From Nocardioides sp. SLBN-35 (GTDB lineage: Bacteria; Actinomycetota; Actinomycetes; Propionibacteriales; Nocardioidaceae): DNA of 64,000 nucleotides. This document shows, in pieces, positions 22,080 to 31,540 of this stretch. The position numbers and the translations under genes are program-made. The notes under the pieces were generated by a model. The model saw only the letters and a program-made list of their open reading frames with translations. It was not told where the DNA came from and did no database searches. Where the stretch lies: positions 3,038,001-3,102,000 of the forward strand of contig NZ_VFNU01000001.1 in NCBI RefSeq assembly GCF_006715725.1, in the 5' to 3' direction. Within the stretch, counting starts at the first letter, position 1, and each line of letters opens with the position of its first letter.

Positions 22080-23935
22080 CGGGTTCTGCGGCTCCTGCCC
22101 ACGGTTCGGTACCAGTCGATCAGCTCTGGGGCGTCCACACTACCGGGGTCGTAGGAGCGACCGAGGTCCTGGCCCGCGAGCACCTTCTTCACGGGCACCT
22201 CGAGCTTCTTCCCGGTGCGGGTGTGCGGGACGCCCGGAGCGGCGATCACGACGTCCGGGACGTGCCGCGGCGAGGCGTGGGTGCGTACGGCGTCGCGGAT
22301 CCGGGCGTCGAGCGCCGCGTCGAGCTCGACGCCCTCGGCGAGGACCACGAACAGCGGCATCCAGTAGCCGCCGTCCGGCTCCTCCAACCCGATGACCAGC
22401 GCCTCGCGCACCTCGGGCAGCGCCTCGACCGGCTCGTAGATGTCGCCGCTGCCCATCCGGATCCCGTTCCGGTTGAGCGTCGCGTCCGAGCGGCCGTGGA
22501 TGACGACCGAGCCGTGGTCGGTCACGGTGATCCAGTCGCCGTGGCGCCACACGCCGGGGAAGGTGTCGAAGTAGGCCTCGTGGTAGCGGCTGCCGTCGTC
22601 GTCGCCCCAGAAGTACAGCGGCATGGACGGCATCGGTCGGGTGACGACCAGCTCGCCGACCTCGCCGCGCACGGAGCGTCCGTCGGCGTCGAACGCGTCG
22701 AGGGCCACGCCGAGGCACGGCCGGGACAGCTCGCCGGGCCACACCGGCACCGTCGGCGCCGGACCGACGAAGGCGCTGACCACGTCGGTCCCGCCGCTGA
22801 TCGAGCAGATCTGCACGTCCGGACCGAGGTCGGCCTGCAGCTCCTCCTGGCTGGTCGCGGGGAAGGTCGACCCGGAGATCCCGACCCGGCGCAGCCGCGA
22901 GAGGTCGTGCCCCGCGGGACCGACGCCGGCCTTCTGGCAGGCGGCCACGTAACCGGGGCTCATCCCCACCACGGTCACGCCGAGCCGGGCGGCCAGCGCC
23001 CACAGGCCGTCGGTCGCGGGGTGGGCCGGGCTGCCGTCGTACGTCACCACGGACGCGCCGGTCAGCAGGGCGCCGACGACGAAGTTCCACATCATCCACG
23101 ACGGGGTGGTGAACCAGAGGAGCCGCTCGCCGGGCCCCAGGTCGAAGTGGTACGCCGCCACCTTGGCCTGCTCGAGCAGCGCGCCACCGTGGCCGTGGAC
23201 GATGCCCTTCGGGCGGCCGGTCGTGCCCGAGGAGAACAACACCCACAGCGGGTGGTCGAACGCGACGGCCACCGGCTCGAACGGCACGTCGGCGGCCAGC
23301 GCCTCCTCCCAGGCGGGCGTGCCGACCTCGAGCACCGCGCGCAGCGTGGGCAGCGCGCCGGTGAGCTCGGCGACGACATCACTGCGGTCGTGGACCGACT
23401 GAGCGTGGACGTAGGACGACGCGTGCACCAGCACCACCGGCTCGAGCTGCTCGAAGCGCGAGCGGGCGGCCGAGGCGGCGTAGTCCATGCCGCACACCGA
23501 CCAGACCGCGCCGAGGCTCGCGGTGGCGAGGAAGGCCACGACCGCGTCAGGCGCGTTGGGGAGGAAGCCGACCACGCGGTCGCCCTCCCCCACTCCGAGG
23601 CCGCGCAGTGTCGCCGCCAGGCTCGCCGTACGACGCCGCAGCTCGCCCCAGGTCAGCTCGACGGTCGCGGCCGGGTCCTCGGTGACGCCGACGACGGCGA
23701 CCTCGTCGTCGGGGCGCCCGTCGAGGACCGCCGCGGCGTAGCTGACCCGGGCCTCGGGGAACCAGACCGCGCCGGGCATCCGCTCCTCGGCGAGCACCGG
23801 GCCGGGCAGGTCGAGGCCGAGGTCCCGGGCCACGCCCGACCAGAACCCGTCGAGGTCGCGGACCGACCAGGCCCACAGGTCGTCGTAGCCGCCCGTGACC
23901 CCGACCGACCGTGCCAGGTCCTCGATGCGGCTCAT
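22076..23935 (-). CDS. aacS: Acetoacetate-CoA ligase
   Basis: 619 aa acyl-AMP-forming synthetase. The phosphate loop is LFSSGTTGRPKGIVHGHGG, the A5-like block is YHEAYFDTFPGVWRHGDWITVTDHGSVVIHGRSDATLNRNG, and the catalytic lysine region is TRTGKKLEVPVKK. The N-terminal ACAS domain and the MDYAASAARSRFEQLEPVVL block fit acetoacetyl-CoA synthetase better than acetyl-CoA synthetase. It activates acetoacetate for anabolic use or degradation. A TGAGG ribosome site precedes the ATG. Confidence 0.88.
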   Translation of the reverse strand: MSRIEDLARSVGVTGGYDDLWAWSVRDLDGFWSGVARDLGLDLPGPVLAEERMPGAVWFPEARVSYAAAVLDGRPDDEVAVVGVTEDPAATVELTWGELRRRTASLAATLRGLGVGEGDRVVGFLPNAPDAVVAFLATASLGAVWSVCGMDYAASAARSRFEQLEPVVLVHASSYVHAQSVHDRSDVVAELTGALPTLRAVLEVGTPAWEEALAADVPFEPVAVAFDHPLWVLFSSGTTGRPKGIVHGHGGALLEQAKVAAYHFDLGPGERLLWFTTPSWMMWNFVVGALLTGASVVTYDGSPAHPATDGLWALAARLGVTVVGMSPGYVAACQKAGVGPAGHDLSRLRRVGISGSTFPATSQEELQADLGPDVQICSISGGTDVVSAFVGPAPTVPVWPGELSRPCLGVALDAFDADGRSVRGEVGELVVTRPMPSMPLYFWGDDDGSRYHEAYFDTFPGVWRHGDWITVTDHGSVVIHGRSDATLNRNGIRMGSGDIYEPVEALPEVREALVIGLEEPDGGYWMPLFVVLAEGVELDAALDARIRDAVRTHASPRHVPDVVIAAPGVPHTRTGKKLEVPVKKVLAGQDLGRSYDPGSVDAPELIDWYRTVGRSRRTR

Positions 23936-23942
23936 GAGGTCC

Positions 23943-24605
23943 TCACGGGGTCAGCGTAGGCGCGTCGGCGACGACCCTCGCCCAGCTTCCGTCGGGGTCG
24001 AGGCGCCGGATCAGCCGGGCCGGGACGCCGCCGACGACCGCGTGGTCCGGCACGTCGCCGCGGACGACGGAGCCGGCCGCGACCACGACGTTCCGGCCGA
24101 TCGACGTGCCGGGCAGGATCATCGCGCCGTGCCCGACCCAGGTGCCGGAGCCGATCGAGACCGGCTGGTGGGTGCCGAACTGGAGACCGACGGGGATCTC
24201 GGGGTTCGTGTAGCCGTGGCTGGCGTCGGAGACGAACACGTCCTGGCCGAACCAGACGTCGTCGCCGATCTCGATCGACTCGTGGGCGGTGATGGTGATC
24301 CGGGCACCGAGGACGCAGCGCTCGCCGACGCGCAGGCCGCGCTCGGGCAGCACCTCCTGGGTCGGGCCGTAGCCGACCGAGAGGGTCGCGTACTTGCCGA
24401 TCAGGGTGTCGCGACCGATGTGGATCGCGCTCGCGTTGACCACGTCGGACAGGGGGAACGCCAGGCAGGCGCCGGGGCCGAAGGTGCCGAAGGTGGCGGC
24501 CAGGGAGCTGTCCGGAGAGACGTCCCCGACGTGCTCGACCCACCGCCAGGCGGCGTGGACGGAGCGGTTGAGAAGACGGCGGAGCGGGCGCCGGAGATCG
24601 AGCAC
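23943..24605 (-). CDS. Hexapeptide-repeat (left-handed beta-helix) acyltransferase
   Basis: 220 aa. Imperfect hexapeptide repeats run from about residue 60 to 200 (VGERCVLGARITITAHESIEIGDDVWFG ... IGSGTWVGHGAMILPGTSIGRNVVVAAGSVVRGDVPDHAVVGGVPARLI), typical of the LbetaH O-acetyltransferase group (WbbJ/NodL/CysE-like). It probably acetylates a sugar or wall polymer; the substrate is unknown. The GTG start lies 6 nt after a TAACCT -10 hexamer, so the transcript is probably leaderless. It is divergent from a CDP-glycerol glycerophosphotransferase-like gene, which hints at wall-polymer decoration. Confidence 0.85.
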   Translation of the reverse strand: MLDLRRPLRRLLNRSVHAAWRWVEHVGDVSPDSSLAATFGTFGPGACLAFPLSDVVNASAIHIGRDTLIGKYATLSVGYGPTQEVLPERGLRVGERCVLGARITITAHESIEIGDDVWFGQDVFVSDASHGYTNPEIPVGLQFGTHQPVSIGSGTWVGHGAMILPGTSIGRNVVVAAGSVVRGDVPDHAVVGGVPARLIRRLDPDGSWARVVADAPTLTP

Positions 24606-24611
24606 CGGCGA

Positions 24612-24617
24612 AGGTTA
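24612..24617 (-). promoter_or_regulatory. -10 hexamer TAACCT of the acyltransferase gene
   Basis: TAACCT on the minus strand is followed by 6 nt and the GTG at 24605. It is one half of an 80-bp divergent promoter region. Confidence 0.55.
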
Positions 24618-24673
24618 CCGAAATGCAACGTTCACGCGGCTCCGCTGGTTGGGCGGGCCATCATTCGTGGCCG

Positions 24674-24679
24674 TATCAT
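24674..24679 (+). promoter_or_regulatory. -10 hexamer TATCAT of the CDP-glycerol transferase gene
   Basis: TATCAT is followed by exactly 6 nt and the GTG at 24686. This decides the start: no other in-frame start in the region has a promoter or ribosome site. Confidence 0.6.
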
Positions 24680-24685
24680 CCGTCG

Positions 24686-25834
24686 GTGCAGAAGCCCCAC
24701 GTCATCGCCTACTTCGCCGACGACCCGACCCGGGTCTACCAGCTCCTGCAGTGGATCCCGGTGCTGGAACGGCTCGATGACACCCACCCCGTGGGCATCC
24801 TGACCCGGGACCCGCAGACCCGCGCGATCGTCGAGGAGCGCACCTCGCTTCCCGTGCTCCTCGCCCCGGGCTTCGCCGACCTCGCGGCGACGTACGACGA
24901 GCTGGACGCCAAGGTCGTCGTCTACTGCAACAACTCCATGCTCAACTTCAACTCGCTGCTCGACGGCCGGATGCTGCACGTGCACATCAACCACGGCGAG
25001 AGTGACAAGCAGTCGATGATCTCCAACAACGCGAAGGCCTACGACCGCGTCTTCGTCGCCGGCGAGGCGGCCGTCCAGCGGCACCGGGCCGCGCTGATGG
25101 AGCTCGACGAGCACCGACTGGTCCGGGTCGGCCGGCCGCAGCTGGACCTGCGTCCCGCTCCCCTGCTGCCGGCGAGCGAGCGCCGTACCGTGCTCTACGC
25201 GCCCACCTGGGAAGGCGATGCGGGCTACAACGACTACACCTCGGTCGACGTGTTCGGCGTCGACATCGCACGCTCGATCCTCGCCGTGCCGGACGTGCGA
25301 CTCGTCTACAAGCCGCACCCGAAGGTCACCACCAGCCTCACACCGGCGATCCGCGAGGCGCACCAGGCCATCCTCGAGCTGGTCGAGCGGGCCGCCGAGC
25401 GCGACCCCGAGGCCGGGCACGCCGCGATCTGGCAGGGCGACATCCTCGCGGTGTTCCCCGGCTGCGACGCGATGGTCACCGACGTCTCCTCGGTGGGGCT
25501 GGACTGGCTCTACCTGCAGACCGACAAGCCGATCCTGATCACCGACCGGCACCACGACGCCGAGCGGCTGCGCCAGGAGGTGCCGGTGAGCCGGTGCGCC
25601 GACGTCATCGACACCGAGGACCTGCCCGGCCTGACCGAGCTGCTCACCGACCGGCTCGCGCACGACGAGCACCGGATCGCCCGGGCCGCGATGCGCCACC
25701 ACTACTTCGACGACAACGGCGTCGGCGACAGCACGGTGCGCTTCGTCGAGGCGATCACCGAGCTCGTCGACCTGCGCGACCGGCTCCGGGGCGAGCTGGC
25801 CAGCGCCGACGACGGAACTGTCGGGGCCGCCTGA
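24686..25834 (+). CDS. CDP-glycerol:glycerophosphate glycerophosphotransferase family protein
   Basis: 382 aa, GT-B-like. VLYAPTWEGDAGYNDYTS, VRLVYKPHPKVTT and the C-terminal CDAMVTDVSSVGLDWLYLQTDKPILIT are the hallmark blocks of the Glyphos_transf (TagB/TagF) family that transfers glycerol phosphate to teichoic-acid primers at the cytoplasmic membrane. It is a single domain without a fused glycosyltransferase. The GTG at 24686 is chosen over an ATG at 24623 because of the leaderless -10 and because VQKPHVIAYFADD starts the conserved fold. Which wall polymer it serves is unknown. Confidence 0.85.
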   Translation: MQKPHVIAYFADDPTRVYQLLQWIPVLERLDDTHPVGILTRDPQTRAIVEERTSLPVLLAPGFADLAATYDELDAKVVVYCNNSMLNFNSLLDGRMLHVHINHGESDKQSMISNNAKAYDRVFVAGEAAVQRHRAALMELDEHRLVRVGRPQLDLRPAPLLPASERRTVLYAPTWEGDAGYNDYTSVDVFGVDIARSILAVPDVRLVYKPHPKVTTSLTPAIREAHQAILELVERAAERDPEAGHAAIWQGDILAVFPGCDAMVTDVSSVGLDWLYLQTDKPILITDRHHDAERLRQEVPVSRCADVIDTEDLPGLTELLTDRLAHDEHRIARAAMRHHYFDDNGVGDSTVRFVEAITELVDLRDRLRGELASADDGTVGAA

Positions 25835-25846
25835 AAGGCTGGGCGC

Positions 25847-27187
25847 ATGCCCGACACCCGCGAGGTCTATGCCGCCGAGGACCTGTTCGCCGGCTGGCTC
25901 GACGAGGCCGCGCGCACCCCGGGCGAGCCGCTGCGGATCAGGGTCGGCGAGACGCTGCAGGCGTTCGAGCCCGAGACCGAGCCGCGGTTCACCGACCCGG
26001 CCCACGTCCAGGCGTTCGTCGACAAGGTGCTCGCCCACCTCGTCGCGACCGGGAGCGCCTATGACGACGGCACGGGTCACGACCGCGCGGGGGTGCCGGT
26101 CGTGGTCCGCCCACGCCGGGGTCACGCCAAGGCGCACTACGAGTACGACGAGCTTCCCGCCCGCGGCGTGATGGCGATCCCGCCGCGCGAGGTCGGCGGG
26201 GCGTGGTCGCTGCGTGCCGCCGTGGTGCTCCACGAGGTCGCCCACCACCTGGCCGGGGCCGTCGGGCACGGGCCGGAGTTCCGCACGACGTACCTCCGGC
26301 TGCTCGAGGACGTCGGCATGCCCGTGCTGGCCGACCTGCTCCACACCGCCTACCGGCTGCACGGCCTCGACACCGGCGTCGACGGCGAGGACCGCACCCT
26401 GCTGCGGATCGGCCGGCTGCTGCGCCAGGCCGAGCGGACCTCCAACACCGCCGAGCGCGAGGCATTCTTCGCCAAGGCGCAGTCGCTGGCCACCCGGCAC
26501 CAGATCGCGCTCGCGGTCGCCCGCGCCACCGCAGGCGCGGAGGAGCGGCGCGAGGAGCCGACCTGGGAGACGGTGCTGATCGGCGAGTCCGGCAAGCGGT
26601 CGTTGGCCCGCTACGTCCGGCTGGTGCTGGAGATCGCCCGCGCCAACGATGTCCGGGTGGCGATCTACACGAGCAACACCCGGGTCACCCTCTACGGCTT
26701 CCCGTCCGACATCGCGGTCGTCCAGGCGCTCTACGCCACGCTGGTCACCCAGATGGTCGCCGACGGCGACGCCCACCTGCGCTCGGGCGCCCACAAGGCC
26801 GACCAGCGCGAGGTCTGGAACGCCCGGCGCCGGCGCTGGGAGCTGAAGCCAGTGCACGGCTCGACCGCCCGGGCGGCGTTCTACGAGGCCTGGGCCGACC
26901 ACATCGGCGATCGCCTGGCGACGGCGCGGGCCTCGGCGCGGGCCGCAGCGGTCGCCACCGACGCTCCGGTGGCCGACGGGCCGACGTCCACCGAGCTCGC
27001 CCTGCGGGCGCGCGAGATCGAGATCGTCGACTACTTCGGCCGGATGCAGCGCGACCACGGGATCCGCGGCACCTGGAAGGGCGCCGCGCAGGCCGGCCAC
27101 GCCGCCCCCGGGTCCCGCGACGCCGGCACCCGGGCCGCCGCGCGGGCCAGCCTGGGCACCGAACGGGCGATCACCGGCGGCGGTTGA
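25847..27187 (+). CDS. Putative metallohydrolase (TIGR04338-like) fused to DUF2786
   Basis: 446 aa. The N-terminal part (about 1-170) carries the zinc motif H-E-V-A-H-H in AAVVLHEVAHHLAGAVGHGPEFR and resembles the actinobacterial TIGR04338 metallohydrolases. The middle (about 185-225, LLRIGRLLRQAERTSNTAEREAFFAKAQSLATRHQI) is a DUF2786 helical domain, and an uncharacterised alpha/beta region follows. The substrate is unknown and the hydrolase activity is inferred from the HExxH only. It starts 12 bp after the glycerophosphotransferase gene, with AAGGCT 6 nt before the ATG. Confidence 0.75.
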   Translation: MPDTREVYAAEDLFAGWLDEAARTPGEPLRIRVGETLQAFEPETEPRFTDPAHVQAFVDKVLAHLVATGSAYDDGTGHDRAGVPVVVRPRRGHAKAHYEYDELPARGVMAIPPREVGGAWSLRAAVVLHEVAHHLAGAVGHGPEFRTTYLRLLEDVGMPVLADLLHTAYRLHGLDTGVDGEDRTLLRIGRLLRQAERTSNTAEREAFFAKAQSLATRHQIALAVARATAGAEERREEPTWETVLIGESGKRSLARYVRLVLEIARANDVRVAIYTSNTRVTLYGFPSDIAVVQALYATLVTQMVADGDAHLRSGAHKADQREVWNARRRRWELKPVHGSTARAAFYEAWADHIGDRLATARASARAAAVATDAPVADGPTSTELALRAREIEIVDYFGRMQRDHGIRGTWKGAAQAGHAAPGSRDAGTRAAARASLGTERAITGGG

Positions 27188-27247
27188 CGTCTCGACGGCC
27201 TGACCGCTTCTGCTGACGCGGGGGTCCGGCGGGCTGACACTGGCTCC

Positions 27248-28456
27248 ATGTTCGACGTGTTCGACCCGGCGCTGGTCGCCGACCCGTACCCGGCCCTGGC
27301 CCGGTTGCGGTCCTGCTCGCCCGTGTACCGCGTCCCCGGCACCGACGTGCACCTGGTCTCGTCGTGGGAGCTGGTCCAGGAGGTGCTCGCGGCCCCGCAG
27401 ACCTACTCCTCGCACCTGCGCTCGGTGCTGCTGCGCCGTCCCGACGGGTCCGCCTCGGTGCTGCCGATGGACGGCGGCGGCACCGTCGAGCAGGTCCTCG
27501 CGACCGCCGACGACCCGACCCACCGGATCCACCGCACGGCCGTGCTCGGCACCATCGGGCGCCGGATCCGGGCCCTGGAGTCGTCGGTCGTCGGGCAGGT
27601 GGACCGGCTCTGGTCGGCGTACTTCTCCGGGGAGGGCGGGGACTGGGCCGTCGACCTGGCCGACCGGCTGCCGCTGGCGCTGGTCGCGGAGCTGATCGGG
27701 CTCGCGCCGGGGGACGTGCCGGACCTGCTGCGGTGGGCCTACGACAGCACCGAGATGCTCGGCGGCTGGGTCGACGAGACCCGCCTGGACGCGACGATCG
27801 GCGCGTCCTTCGCGCTGCACGCGTACCTCGCCGACCGCTTCGACGCCGCCCTCGACCGGCCGGGCGACGACCTGATGGGCGAGCTCGCGCTGGCGGTCCA
27901 GCTCGACGAGCTGGAGGTGGGGACGGCGGTCCTGATCCTGCTGCAGCTGGTGGGCGCCGGTGGCGAGTCCACCGCCGGACTGCTCGGTACGGCGGCGCAC
28001 CGGCTCGCGACGGACCGCTGCCTGCAGAACCGGCTGCGCGCCGAGCCCGACCTGATCGACCCGTTCCTCGACGAGTGCCTGCGGCTGGAGTCGCCCTTCC
28101 GCGGGCACTACCGGCACGTGGGTGCCGACACCGCGCTCGGCGGCGTCGACCTGCCGGCCGGAAGCACCCTGCTGCTGCTCTGGGGTGCGGCCAACCGCGA
28201 CCCGGCGCACTTCGAGGACCCCGACGTCCTCGACCTCGGCCGCGACGGTGTGCGCCAGCACCTGGCGTTCGGTCGCGGCATCCACTTCTGCGTCGGCTCC
28301 GCGCTGGCCCGGCTGGAGGCCACCGTCGCGATCCACGCGCTGCTCACCCGGACCTCGTCGTTCCGGCTCGACAGCCCGGAGGACGAGGCTGCCGCGTGGG
28401 TGCCGAGCATCTTCGTGCGCCGGCACTCGCGGCTGCGGCTCGCGCTGGAGGGCTGA
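27248..28456 (+). CDS. Cytochrome P450
   Basis: 402 aa soluble bacterial P450. The heme-binding motif is FGRGIHFCVG (proximal C348), the K-helix ExxR is in DECLRLESPFRGHYR, and the I-helix is LVGAGGESTAGLLG, where serine stands in place of the usual threonine. No ferredoxin or reductase gene is adjacent and the substrate cannot be inferred. It is convergent with the hotdog thioesterase gene, with 5 bp between the stops. Confidence 0.93.
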   Translation: MFDVFDPALVADPYPALARLRSCSPVYRVPGTDVHLVSSWELVQEVLAAPQTYSSHLRSVLLRRPDGSASVLPMDGGGTVEQVLATADDPTHRIHRTAVLGTIGRRIRALESSVVGQVDRLWSAYFSGEGGDWAVDLADRLPLALVAELIGLAPGDVPDLLRWAYDSTEMLGGWVDETRLDATIGASFALHAYLADRFDAALDRPGDDLMGELALAVQLDELEVGTAVLILLQLVGAGGESTAGLLGTAAHRLATDRCLQNRLRAEPDLIDPFLDECLRLESPFRGHYRHVGADTALGGVDLPAGSTLLLLWGAANRDPAHFEDPDVLDLGRDGVRQHLAFGRGIHFCVGSALARLEATVAIHALLTRTSSFRLDSPEDEAAAWVPSIFVRRHSRLRLALEG

Positions 28457-28461
28457 ACCGG

Positions 28462-28833
28462 CTAGCGGGGACGGCGGTTCGCCCGCCCGTTCGCCCGGGC
28501 CACCAGCTCGTCGCCGCGGGTGACCCGGATGACGAACAGGTCCTCCTTGGCGAGCCGCTCGGCCACCTCGGCGGTCGCCACCAGCGCGTCGCCCACCCGC
28601 GCGGGGCGCACGTAGTCGATGTGGACCGCACTCACGACGCCGGAGTGCTCGGCATCGTTGGCCGCCGCGGCCAGGGCGATGCCGGCAAGGGAGAACAGGA
28701 ACGAGCCGTGCGCGGTGCCGTGGGGGTTGAGGTGGTCGTCGGTGACACTCACGCGCGCCTCGGCCCGGCCGCCGCCGTACCCGAGGACGTCGACGCCGAG
28801 GGTCGCCGCGAACGCGTCGCGGGGGCCACTCAT
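28462..28833 (-). CDS. PaaI-like hotdog thioesterase
   Basis: 123 aa single hotdog domain. DDHLNPHGTAHGSFLFSLAGIALAAAAN contains the catalytic loop (N/H-G-G-type) of PaaI thioesterases, and VDYVRPARVGDALVATAEV-like strands follow. It hydrolyses an aryl- or acyl-CoA. The ATG at 28833 overlaps the stop of the SDR gene (ATGA), so both form one unit divergent from the PaaX-type regulator. Confidence 0.87.
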   Translation of the reverse strand: MSGPRDAFAATLGVDVLGYGGGRAEARVSVTDDHLNPHGTAHGSFLFSLAGIALAAAANDAEHSGVVSAVHIDYVRPARVGDALVATAEVAERLAKEDLFVIRVTRGDELVARANGRANRRPR

Positions 28834-29684
28834 CGGCCCTGCCCCGAGGGCCCGTCCACGAAGATGTCGTACTCCAGCTCGCCGGTGCCACCGTACGACG
28901 ACAGGTCGCGCACGCCTGCCTCGCGCAGCACGTCGACGTCGAGCACCGCGTTGCCGGTGAACTCGCGCGACGGGCGGGTCAGCACCTCGATCGCGGCATC
29001 GGCCATGATCTCGGGCGTCCGCGCCCTCTGCATCGCGGCGTCGCCGCCGAGCAGGTTCTGCACGGCGGAGGTGGCGATCAGGGTCTCGGGCCACAGGCAG
29101 TTGGCGGCGATGCCCGCCTCGGCGTACTCCGCGGCCCAACCGAGGGTCAGCAGCGACATGCCGTACTTCGCGAGCATGTACGCCGGGTGCTTGCCGAGCC
29201 ACTCCGGCGACATGTTCAACGGCGGGCTGAGCGAGAGCACGTGCGGGTTGGTGCCCTTGCGCAGGTGCGGCAGGCAGGCGCGGGTGAGCAGGTAGGTGCC
29301 GCGCAGCTGGATCTGGGTCATCAGGTCGAAGCGCTTGACCGGGAGCTCTTCGGTGCTGTCGAGCGCGATGGCCGAGGCGTTGTTCAGGCAGATGTCGATG
29401 CCCCCGAAGCGCTCGACCGCGCGGGCGACGGCGTCCGCCACCGACGCCTCGTCGCGGACGTCGCCGACGACGGCCAGCGCCTGCCCGCCGGCGGCCTCGA
29501 TCTCGGCCGCCGCGGTGTGCACGGTGCCGGGCAGCCGTGGGTCGGGGACGTCGGTCTTCGCGAGGAGGACGACGTTGGCGCCCTCGCGCGCAGCCGCCAG
29601 CCCGATCGCCAGCCCGATCCCCCGGCTGCCGCCCGACATCATCAGGGTCCGTCCTGCAAGTCGCTTGCCCGTTGTCTCCGTCAT
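28830..29684 (-). CDS. SDR-family oxidoreductase (HSDL2-like)
   Basis: 284 aa. It has a nucleotide-binding GGSRGIGLA motif at about 18-26, then NNASAI, and the catalytic region VLSLSPPLNMSPEWLGKHPAYMLAKYGMSLLTLGWA with YxxxK. The SPPL and YMLAKYGMS blocks are characteristic of the hydroxysteroid dehydrogenase-like 2 group. It probably acts on a fatty-acyl or lipid intermediate. It is co-transcribed with the downstream thioesterase and divergent from a PaaX-type regulator that may repress both. Confidence 0.85.
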   Translation of the reverse strand: MTETTGKRLAGRTLMMSGGSRGIGLAIGLAAAREGANVVLLAKTDVPDPRLPGTVHTAAAEIEAAGGQALAVVGDVRDEASVADAVARAVERFGGIDICLNNASAIALDSTEELPVKRFDLMTQIQLRGTYLLTRACLPHLRKGTNPHVLSLSPPLNMSPEWLGKHPAYMLAKYGMSLLTLGWAAEYAEAGIAANCLWPETLIATSAVQNLLGGDAAMQRARTPEIMADAAIEVLTRPSREFTGNAVLDVDVLREAGVRDLSSYGGTGELEYDIFVDGPSGQGR

Positions 29685-29693
29685 GGCGGCACC

Positions 29694-29774
29694 GTTACAC
29701 AGATCTGACAGCCGCGCCAATAGTGTTAGACATAGGTCACAACATAGCGCCGCCAGCCGTCGGAGTTCTGTAAC
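29694..29774. promoter_or_regulatory. Divergent SDR/paaX-type regulatory region
   Basis: This AT-rich gap carries mirrored hexamers: GTTACA at 29694-29699 (9 nt from the SDR start) and TGTAAC at 29769-29774 (12 nt from the regulator start). A weaker TGTT/AACA dyad lies between them at 29724-29744. The TGTAAC copies overlap the expected -10 positions (TAACAT on the plus strand), so they may be promoter elements, operator halves or both. Confidence 0.4.
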
Positions 29775-29786
29775 ATCCCTGTCGTC

Positions 29787-30521
29787 ATGCCCGACCTGAA
29801 GCCCGTCTCGACCCGGTCCGCGCTGCTCACGTTGCTGCTCGGCGCCGAGGTGCCGCGGCTGACCACCCGCGAGCTGGTCGCCGCCGCCTCGGTGGTCGGC
29901 TTCGCGGAGCCGACGGTGCGGGTCGCGCTCTCGCGAATGGCCACCGCCGGTGACGTGGTCCGCGACGACGAGGGCGCCTACCGCCTCTCGGAGCGGCTCG
30001 TCGTACGGCAGCGGCGGCAGGAGGAGGCCACCCACCCGTCACTGCGGGAGTGGGACGGGACGTGGGAGCTGGTGGCCGTCACCACGGTCGGTCGTACGGC
30101 GAGTGAGCGGGCCGAGCTGCGCGCGGCACTCGCCGAGCTGCGGCTCGCCGAGCTCCGCGAGGGCGTGTGGACCCGCCCGGCCAACCTCGCCCTGGCCTGG
30201 CCGGAGCCGGTGGACGAGGTGTGCGAGCGGTTCACCGCCGCGACGCCCGCCGCGGACGCCGCCTCGCTCTCGGCGCGGCTGTGGGACCTCTCCGCGTGGG
30301 CCGCGACGGCGCGACGGCTGCTCGACGCCACCGACACCGAGGACCCGGTCCTTCGGTTCACCGCGTGCGCCACCTCGGGGCGCCACCTGCTCACCGACCC
30401 GGTCCTGCCGCCCGCACTCCTTCCGGACGACTGGCCCGGCGACGCCCTGCGCGCCTCCCACGTCGCCTACAAGCAGTGGGTCGTCGACATGCGGCACAGC
30501 CTCACCGACGGCGCGGGCTGA
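29787..30521 (+). CDS. PaaX-family transcriptional regulator
   Basis: 244 aa. The N-terminal winged helix ([59 protein letters not shown]) and the C-terminal [15 protein letters not shown] ending match PaaX. Classical PaaX represses phenylacetate catabolism and responds to phenylacetyl-CoA; no paa genes are here, so an acyl-CoA ligand is only a suggestion. It is divergent from SDR and thioesterase genes whose products handle CoA thioesters, making them the likely targets. Confidence 0.82.
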   Translation: MPDLKPVSTRSALLTLLLGAEVPRLTTRELVAAASVVGFAEPTVRVALSRMATAGDVVRDDEGAYRLSERLVVRQRRQEEATHPSLREWDGTWELVAVTTVGRTASERAELRAALAELRLAELREGVWTRPANLALAWPEPVDEVCERFTAATPAADAASLSARLWDLSAWAATARRLLDATDTEDPVLRFTACATSGRHLLTDPVLPPALLPDDWPGDALRASHVAYKQWVVDMRHSLTDGAG

Positions 30522-30538
30522 GCCAGCACAATGGCCGG

Positions 30539-31540
30539 GTGACGTCCGCCCCGCAGTCGGCCCCACCGCCGCCCGAGAGCGGCGAGCGCAGCGAGAGCCT
30601 GGTGACCGTGCTCGTCGCCCTCGCCGCGAACGCCCTCATCGCGGTCGCGAAGTCCGTGGCCGCCGGCGTGACCGGCTCCGCCTCGATGACCGCCGAGGCC
30701 GCGCACTCGTGGGCCGACACGGGCAACGAGGTGTTCCTGCTCGTCGGGGAGCGCAAGGCCGCCCGGCCACCCGACGCCGAGCACTCCCTCGGCTACGGCC
30801 GGGTCGGCTACATCTGGTCGATGTTCGCCGCGTTCGGGCTGTTCACCGTCGGCTCCGCGGTGTCGATCTGGCACGGTGTCCAGTCGCTGCACGCCGAGGA
30901 GGAGGCGCCGTCGTACGGCTGGGCCTATGCCGTGCTCGCCCTGGCCTTCCTGCTCGAGGGCACCTCGTTCCTGCAGGCGCTGCGCCAGGCCCGCGACGCC
31001 GCCGTACCGCGTCGGCTGCACCCGCTGCGCTACCTGCACATCACCTCGAACCCGATGCTGCGCGCGGTCTTCGCCGAGGACTTCGCCGCCCTGGTGGGCC
31101 TGGCGATCGCGTTCGTCGGCATCCTGCTCCACCAGGTCACCGGCGACCCGCTCTGGGACGCGATCGGATCGATCCTGGTCGGCGTCCTGCTCGGCGCGGT
31201 CGCGCTCTTCCTGATCCGGCGCAACATGGACTTCCTGACCGGAGAGGCCGTCACCCCGCTGGCCCGCAATGTCGCACTGCGTGCGCTGCTCGAGCACCCC
31301 GAGATCGCCCGGATCAGCTACCTGCACATGGAGTGGGTCGGCGCCGACCGGATCTTCCTGGTCGCCGCCGTCGACCTGGTCGGCGACGCCCCCGAGTCCG
31401 ACGTGGCCGAGCGGCTCGGCGCCATCGCCGACGCCCTGCACGACCGCCCCGAGATCGTGCGCGCGGTGCTCACGCTCACCCGGCCCGGCGACGACACGGA
31501 CCTGCGTCCCGGCTCGCTGCCGGACTGGTACCGGACCTAG
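30539..31540 (+). CDS. Cation diffusion facilitator transporter
   Basis: 333 aa with about six hydrophobic helices. The metal site of helix II is [13 protein letters not shown] (HxxxD), and helix V carries [10 protein letters not shown], the ED variant of the SLC30A9-like branch. A cytoplasmic C-terminal domain follows. It exports Zn2+ or a related divalent cation. The GTG start lies 6 nt after CACAAT, a plausible leaderless -10. Its TAG stop is part of a palindromic CTAG shared with the stop of the convergent diiron gene. Confidence 0.87.
   Translation: MTSAPQSAPPPPESGERSESLVTVLVALAANALIAVAKSVAAGVTGSASMTAEAAHSWADTGNEVFLLVGERKAARPPDAEHSLGYGRVGYIWSMFAAFGLFTVGSAVSIWHGVQSLHAEEEAPSYGWAYAVLALAFLLEGTSFLQALRQARDAAVPRRLHPLRYLHITSNPMLRAVFAEDFAALVGLAIAFVGILLHQVTGDPLWDAIGSILVGVLLGAVALFLIRRNMDFLTGEAVTPLARNVALRALLEHPEIARISYLHMEWVGADRIFLVAAVDLVGDAPESDVAERLGAIADALHDRPEIVRAVLTLTRPGDDTDLRPGSLPDWYRT

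Noticed and set aside
24632..28891. 1419-codon minus-strand frame opposite the glycerophosphotransferase, metallohydrolase and P450 genes
   Set aside because: It covers three recognisable plus-strand genes and has no conserved motif of its own.
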